Assembly (NCBI GenBank): GCA_004144595.1
Contig: SEEM01000005.1
Location: forward strand, 1-64,000
Origin: Hyphomicrobiales bacterium
Lineage (GTDB): Bacteria; Pseudomonadota; Alphaproteobacteria; Rhizobiales; Beijerinckiaceae
Direction: 5' to 3'
DNA: 64,000 nucleotides
Below, piece by piece: positions 60,631 through 64,000 of the stretch. Both the position numbers and the translations under genes were made by a program. Every line of letters starts with the position of its first letter. Positions within the stretch are counted from its first letter, which is position 1. The notes under the pieces were generated by a model that was not told the origin of the DNA, did not search any database, and worked only from the letters and a program-made list of their open reading frames with translations.

Positions 60631-61944
60631 ATGCGACCTTTCTATGGTGCTTTGGCGGGCGCAGGCGCCCTGCTGCTGACGGGGATTTCCGCCGTACAGG
60701 CGGCGACCGAGATCGAACTCTGGCACGCGATGAGCGGCGCACTCGGCGAGCGCGTCGACGAGGTCGTCAAGAAATTCAACGACTCGCAGAAGGACTACGT
60801 CGTCAAGGCGATCGCGAAGGGCACCTATGACGAGGTGCTGAACGGCACGATCGCCGCCTATCGCGCCAAGCGCCAGCCCGAAATCGTGCAGTCCAACGAG
60901 CGCTCCTTCCTGACCATGGTCAATTCCGGCGCGATCGTGCCGACGAACGAACTGATGGCCGAGCAGGGCACGCCGCTCGACACCTCGAAATTCATCGCAC
61001 CGGTGGTCAGCTACTTCGCCATCAACGGCAAGCTGCAGGCGATGCCGTTCAACTCCTCGACGCCGATCCTGTTCTACAACCGCGACCACTTCAAAGCCGC
61101 CGGCTTCGACAAGCCCGGCGCGACCTGGCAGGAGCTCGAGCCGCAGCTCGACGCGATCAAGGCCAAGGGCGTGTCGAAATGCGCGATGGTGCTCCCCGGC
61201 GACTATGAGTGGAGCTTCCTCGAGAACTACAGCGCCGTGAACGACATCCCGTATGCGACCAAGCGTAACGGTATGGACGGACTCGACACCAGCTTCGTCT
61301 TCAACAAGGGCAAGCTGGTCGGCCAGGTCGAGCGCATGAAGCGGCTGGTCTCATCCGGCGTGATGCAGCTCGCCGGCCAGGGCATCATCCCGATCCAGCT
61401 CTTCACCTCCGGCGAGTGCTCGACGATCATCGCCTCGACCGCCTCGCATGCTGCGGTCGTCGCCGCCGCGAAATTCGACTGGAGCGCGGCCGAGCTGCCC
61501 TATGAACAGGGCGTCACGCCCCGGAACAGCGTCATCGGCGGCGCCGCGCTCTGGACCCTGAAGGGCCATAGCCCGGAGAAGTACAAGGCGGTCGCTGCCT
61601 TCTACGACTTCCTCGCCAAGACCGACACGCAGGTCTGGTGGCACCAGGCCACGGGCTATGTCCCGGTCACGACCGCGGCTTACGAGGCGGCCAAGGCGCA
61701 GGGCTACTACCAGAAGAACCCGACCCGCGAGATCGCCGTGCTGCAGTTGATGCGCGGCACGCCCAGCGACAACTCGCTCGGATTCCGCATCGGCAACAGC
61801 AACCAGATCAATGTCGGGATCATGGAAGAGGTCTCGGCCGCCTTCCTCGGCAAGAAGCCCGTGCAGCAGGCGCTCGACGATGCGGTCACCCGCGGCAACG
61901 AGGTGCTGCGCCGCTACGAGCAGCTCAATGCCGGCAAGAAATAA
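60631..61944 (+). CDS. ugpB: sn-Glycerol-3-phosphate ABC transporter, binding protein
   Basis: A 437-residue periplasmic binding protein closely resembling UgpB. After the signal peptide (RPFYGALAGAGALLLTGISAVQA) it starts TEIELWHAMSGALGERVDEVVKKFN. Segments YDEVLNGTIAAYRAKRQPEIVQ, LQAMPFNSSTPILFYNRDHFKAAGF, IGGAALWTLKGHSPEKYKAVAAFYDFLAK and WHQATGYVPVTTAAYEAAKAQGYYQKNPT follow the UgpB order. It binds glycerol-3-phosphate or glycerophosphodiesters. AGGGAGG lies seven bases before the ATG. It is the first gene behind the SorC-type operator; no Pho box was recognised upstream. A hairpin follows its stop. Confidence 0.93.
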   Translation: MRPFYGALAGAGALLLTGISAVQAATEIELWHAMSGALGERVDEVVKKFNDSQKDYVVKAIAKGTYDEVLNGTIAAYRAKRQPEIVQSNERSFLTMVNSGAIVPTNELMAEQGTPLDTSKFIAPVVSYFAINGKLQAMPFNSSTPILFYNRDHFKAAGFDKPGATWQELEPQLDAIKAKGVSKCAMVLPGDYEWSFLENYSAVNDIPYATKRNGMDGLDTSFVFNKGKLVGQVERMKRLVSSGVMQLAGQGIIPIQLFTSGECSTIIASTASHAAVVAAAKFDWSAAELPYEQGVTPRNSVIGGAALWTLKGHSPEKYKAVAAFYDFLAKTDTQVWWHQATGYVPVTTAAYEAAKAQGYYQKNPTREIAVLQLMRGTPSDNSLGFRIGNSNQINVGIMEEVSAAFLGKKPVQQALDDAVTRGNEVLRRYEQLNAGKK

Positions 61945-62932
61945 TACGACTGGCCTTCCCGTGGCGGCTGGCGGAGGCTCGCGTCTCCGCTGGCCGTTCC
62001 GGCGACTGCTCCTGAAAGGTGCCGGCGATGGTCAGGCCGAAAGCGGACTGAAGCGCGCGCATTTCAAGGAGTGGCGTCTGCCCTTCTGGCTGCTCGCGCC
62101 GCAGCTCTTCATCCTGCTGCTGTTCTTCTTCATCCCCTCGATCAGGGCCTTGATCCAGGCTTTCCAGCTTACCGACCCGTTCGGCGCCACCACCCAATGG
62201 GTCGGCTTCCAGAACTTCGAGCGCCTGTTCCGCAGCGGGGTCTACTGGTCCTCGGCGCAGGTGACGTTGGTCTTCACCATCGCCCAGAATGTACTGACAC
62301 TGTCCGTCGCGCTGCTGCTCGCCTTTGCTTCCAATCACATCCTGCGCGGTCGCGGTGCCTATCGCACGGTGCTGCTGCTGCCCTATGCCATCGCGCCCGC
62401 GATCGCGGGCATCATGCTTGCCTTCCTGTTCAATCCCCGCGTCGGCCCCGTCGCGCAGATGCTCCAGGGGATCGGCTTCGATTGGGACCCGAACCGCAAT
62501 TCCTGGCACGCGCTCGCGCTGGTGGTCATGGCCTCCTCGTGGAAGCACATCTGCTACAACTACATCTTCCTCGTCGCGGCGCTGATGTCGGTGCCCCAGT
62601 CGATCCTCGAATCCGCTTATCTGGATGGCGCGGGGCCGATCCAGCGCTTCCTGCGCATCTCGCTGCCGATGATCACGCCGACGCTGTTCTTCCTGATCGT
62701 CATCAACTTCGTCTACGGGCTGTTCGAGACCTTCGCCATCGTCGACGCGACCACGCGCGGCGGCCCGGCCGGGGCCACCTCGATCCTGGTCTACAAGGTC
62801 TATCAGGACGGCTTCGTCACGCTCGACCTCGGCTCCTCGGCCGCGCAATCCGTCGTGCTGATGGCGCTGGCGCTCTTCCTGACCTTCGCGCAGTTCCGCT
62901 TCGTGGAGCGCCGCGTGAACTACAGCGTCTAG
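61931..62932 (+). CDS. ugpA: sn-Glycerol-3-phosphate ABC transporter permease
   Basis: A CUT1-type permease with six membrane helices beginning WRLPFWLLAPQLFILLLFFFIPSIRALIQAFQLTDPFGATTQWVGFQNFERLF, matching UgpA; the EAA loop is MSVPQSILESAYLDGAGPIQRFLRISLPMITP. The start is unsettled: ATG 61931 overlaps ugpB by 14 bases, GTG 61961 follows the ugpB stop, and neither has a good ribosome site. Both give a ~30-45 residue N-terminal extension that is not typical and contains a strong hairpin at 61966-61995. The listed start is the longer one. Confidence 0.88.
   Translation, partial: PARNNTTGLPVAAGGGSRLRWPFRRLLLKGAGDGQAESGLKRAHFKEWRLPFWLLAPQLFILLLFFFIPSIRALIQAFQLTDPFGATTQWVGFQNFERLFRSGVYWSSAQVTLVFTIAQNVLTLSVALLLAFASNHILRGRGAYRTVLLLPYAIAPAIAGIMLAFLFNPRVGPVAQMLQGIGFDWDPNRNSWHALALVVMASSWKHICYNYIFLVAALMSVPQSILESAYLDGAGPIQRFLRISLPMITPTLFFLIVINFVYGLFETFAIVDATTRGGPAGATSILVYKVYQDGFVTLDLGSSAAQSVVLMALALFLTFAQFRFVERRVNYSV
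61966..61995 (+). other. Hairpin after ugpB within the ugpA start region
   Basis: An 11-bp stem (GGCTGGCGGAG / CTCCGCTGGCC, two G-U pairs) with an 8-base loop, 22 bases after the ugpB stop. It parallels the hairpins behind the other two binding-protein genes in this window. It lies inside the ugpA reading frame if either listed start is right. Confidence 0.5.
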
Positions 62933-62939
62933 GCCAGCG

Positions 62940-63830
62940 ATGAACGAGCGCACCCCCGTCATCGACGCTCTCTGCCACCTGATTCTGCTGGTCGGCGCGG
63001 GGCTCGTCTGCCTGCCGATCTATTTCGTCTTCGTCACCGGGTCGCTCTCGCAAGCCGAGATCATGCGCGTACCGATGTCCTGGCTGCCCGGCGACCAGTT
63101 CTTCACGAACATGCAGACCGTTCTGAGCACCGCCAATTTCGGCCGGCTGCTGCTGAACTCCTTCATCATCGCCACCGGCATCACCATCGGGAAGCTCTCG
63201 GTCTCGGTGATCGCGGCCTTTGCGGTCACCTATTTCCGCTTCCCTTTCCGGATGACGGCCTTCTGGCTCATCTTCATGTCGCTGATGCTGCCGATCGAGG
63301 TGCGCATCGTGCCGACCTACGAATCCGCCGCGAATGTCGCGCTGCCGCTGAACATCCTCGGCTCGTGGTTCGGCATCCAGGCGCTGGTCGATCTCGACTG
63401 GAACCTGGTCAACACCTATTCGGGACTGATCCTGCCGCTGATCGCCTCGGCGACCGCGACCTTCCTGTTCCGCCAGTTCTTCCTGACCATCCCCGACGAA
63501 CTCTGCGAGGCCGCGCGCATCGATGGCGCGACGCCCTGGCAGTTCTTCCGCCTGATCCTGCTGCCGCTCTCGCGCTCAAACATCGTTGCGCTGGCGATCA
63601 TCCTCTTCCTGATGGGCTGGAACCAGTATCTCTGGCCGCTGCTGCTCACCACCGAGCCCGCCATGGCCAATGCGGTGATCGGCCTGAAGAAGCTGATGCC
63701 GCAGAGCGACTCGCTGCCGACCTGGCATCTCCTGATGAACGCGGCCTTCCTGACGATGTTGCCGCCGACCCTCGTCATCCTCGTCCTCCAGCGCTGGTTC
63801 GTGAAGGGGCTGGTGGATAGCGGCAAATAA
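62940..63830 (+). CDS. ugpE: sn-Glycerol-3-phosphate ABC transporter permease
   Basis: A 296-residue permease, partner of UgpA. Six helices, the PMSWLPGDQFFTNMQTVL external segment of UgpE, and the EAA loop TIPDELCEAARIDGATPWQFFRLILLPLSRSN. The C-terminal PTLVILVLQRWFVKGLVDSGK fits the family. It starts eight bases after the ugpA stop. In the common order ugpC (ATPase) follows; here the next gene is ugpQ, so ugpC is either beyond the right edge or elsewhere. Confidence 0.93.
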   Translation: MNERTPVIDALCHLILLVGAGLVCLPIYFVFVTGSLSQAEIMRVPMSWLPGDQFFTNMQTVLSTANFGRLLLNSFIIATGITIGKLSVSVIAAFAVTYFRFPFRMTAFWLIFMSLMLPIEVRIVPTYESAANVALPLNILGSWFGIQALVDLDWNLVNTYSGLILPLIASATATFLFRQFFLTIPDELCEAARIDGATPWQFFRLILLPLSRSNIVALAIILFLMGWNQYLWPLLLTTEPAMANAVIGLKKLMPQSDSLPTWHLLMNAAFLTMLPPTLVILVLQRWFVKGLVDSGK

Positions 63831-63860
63831 CCGGCTAACCGGCAAGCAAGGCTCATCGAC

Positions 63861-64000
63861 ATGCGGATCATCGGTCATCGCGGCGCGCGCAACATCTGGG
63901 CGGAGAACAGCCTGAGCGGCTTTCGCAACGTCTGCGGTCTCGGCGTCGACGCCGTCGAGCTCGACGTGCATCTCTCCAGCGACGGCGAGATCATGGTGAT
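63861..64000 (+). CDS. ugpQ: Glycerophosphodiester phosphodiesterase, N-terminal part
   Basis: Only the first 46 codons are inside the window. MRIIGHRGARNIWAENSLSGF has the catalytic HRG and AEN-S motifs, followed by DAVELDVHLSSDGEIMV with the metal-binding Glu-x-Asp. It hydrolyses glycerophosphodiesters to glycerol-3-phosphate and an alcohol, matching the importer upstream. It begins 30 bases after ugpE. Confidence 0.85.
   Translation, partial: MRIIGHRGARNIWAENSLSGFRNVCGLGVDAVELDVHLSSDGEIMV

Noticed and set aside
1-64000. CRISPR arrays, tRNA/rRNA genes, prophage or insertion sequences
   Set aside because: No regularly spaced repeats, no cloverleaf-like sequence with a recognisable anticodon arm, and no transposase, integrase or phage protein was found on either strand by reading. 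A tRNAscan/Infernal run was not possible.

Overview
The window is high-GC DNA with the gene content of an alphaproteobacterium of the order Hyphomicrobiales (Rhizobiales): a B12-dependent ribonucleotide reductase, HWE/HisKA_2 histidine kinases, a bacteriophytochrome, small DUF2934/DUF6894/TFPASDPV-type proteins, and promoter motifs of the EcfG (general stress response) class. A Bosea-like genus is my guess; the sequence alone does not prove it. I saw no tRNA, rRNA, CRISPR array, insertion sequence or phage gene.

Region 1 (1-17.7 kb) holds the 3' end of nrdJ, a 3-methyladenine DNA glycosylase gene, and a glycogen/alpha-glucan block: glgP-glgX, a second glgX on the opposite strand, glgA, a small DUF2934 gene, then glgB-malQ-treY. 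Together they make, branch, debranch and phosphorolyse glycogen and can send maltooligosaccharides toward trehalose. glgC, pgm and treZ are not in the window. The divergent glgX/glgA and DUF2934/glgB intergenic regions carry EcfG-type promoters facing the four genes.

Region 2 (17.7-26 kb) is a set of mostly single small genes with a stress-response look: an M20/RocB-like peptidase, several small hypothetical proteins, a solo acyl-carrier protein, a DUF892 ferritin-like protein, a ClpP-like peptidase, a phospholipase D/cardiolipin-synthase-like protein, a Crp/Fnr regulator and a DUF6894 protein. Four more EcfG-type promoters lie here.

Region 3 (26-40 kb) is signalling and DNA repair: a CHASE3 histidine kinase, a single-domain response regulator and a REC-HisKA_2 kinase; a heme oxygenase-bacteriophytochrome pair (bphO-bphP) with overlapping ends; a radical SAM protein overlapping a DUF4130-UdgX fusion; and a PAS hybrid kinase with two receiver domains. 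Then come a 25-residue membrane peptide, a four-gene small-protein/SemiSWEET operon and a cupin, each with an EcfG-type promoter.

Region 4 (39.8-64 kb) is carbohydrate catabolism. A leftward set encodes an enolase-superfamily dehydratase, a GntR/FCD regulator, an ABC importer (binding protein and two permeases), an SDR, a GlcG-like protein and a GMC oxidoreductase. A rightward set begins with a LacI regulator preceded by a perfect 15-bp inverted repeat. It continues with an ABC importer, an FAD oxidoreductase, a pentulose kinase, a ribitol-2-dehydrogenase-like SDR, a polyol dehydrogenase, a xylulokinase, a HAD phosphatase and a SorC-type regulator. It ends in ugpB-ugpA-ugpE-ugpQ, cut by the window edge, behind a perfect 16-bp inverted-repeat operator. 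None of the three sugar ABC systems has an ATPase gene inside the window.

The most interesting signal is the set of eleven GGAAC-N16/17-NGTT promoters, which ties glycogen metabolism, small stress proteins and a 25-residue peptide into one probable general-stress regulon.
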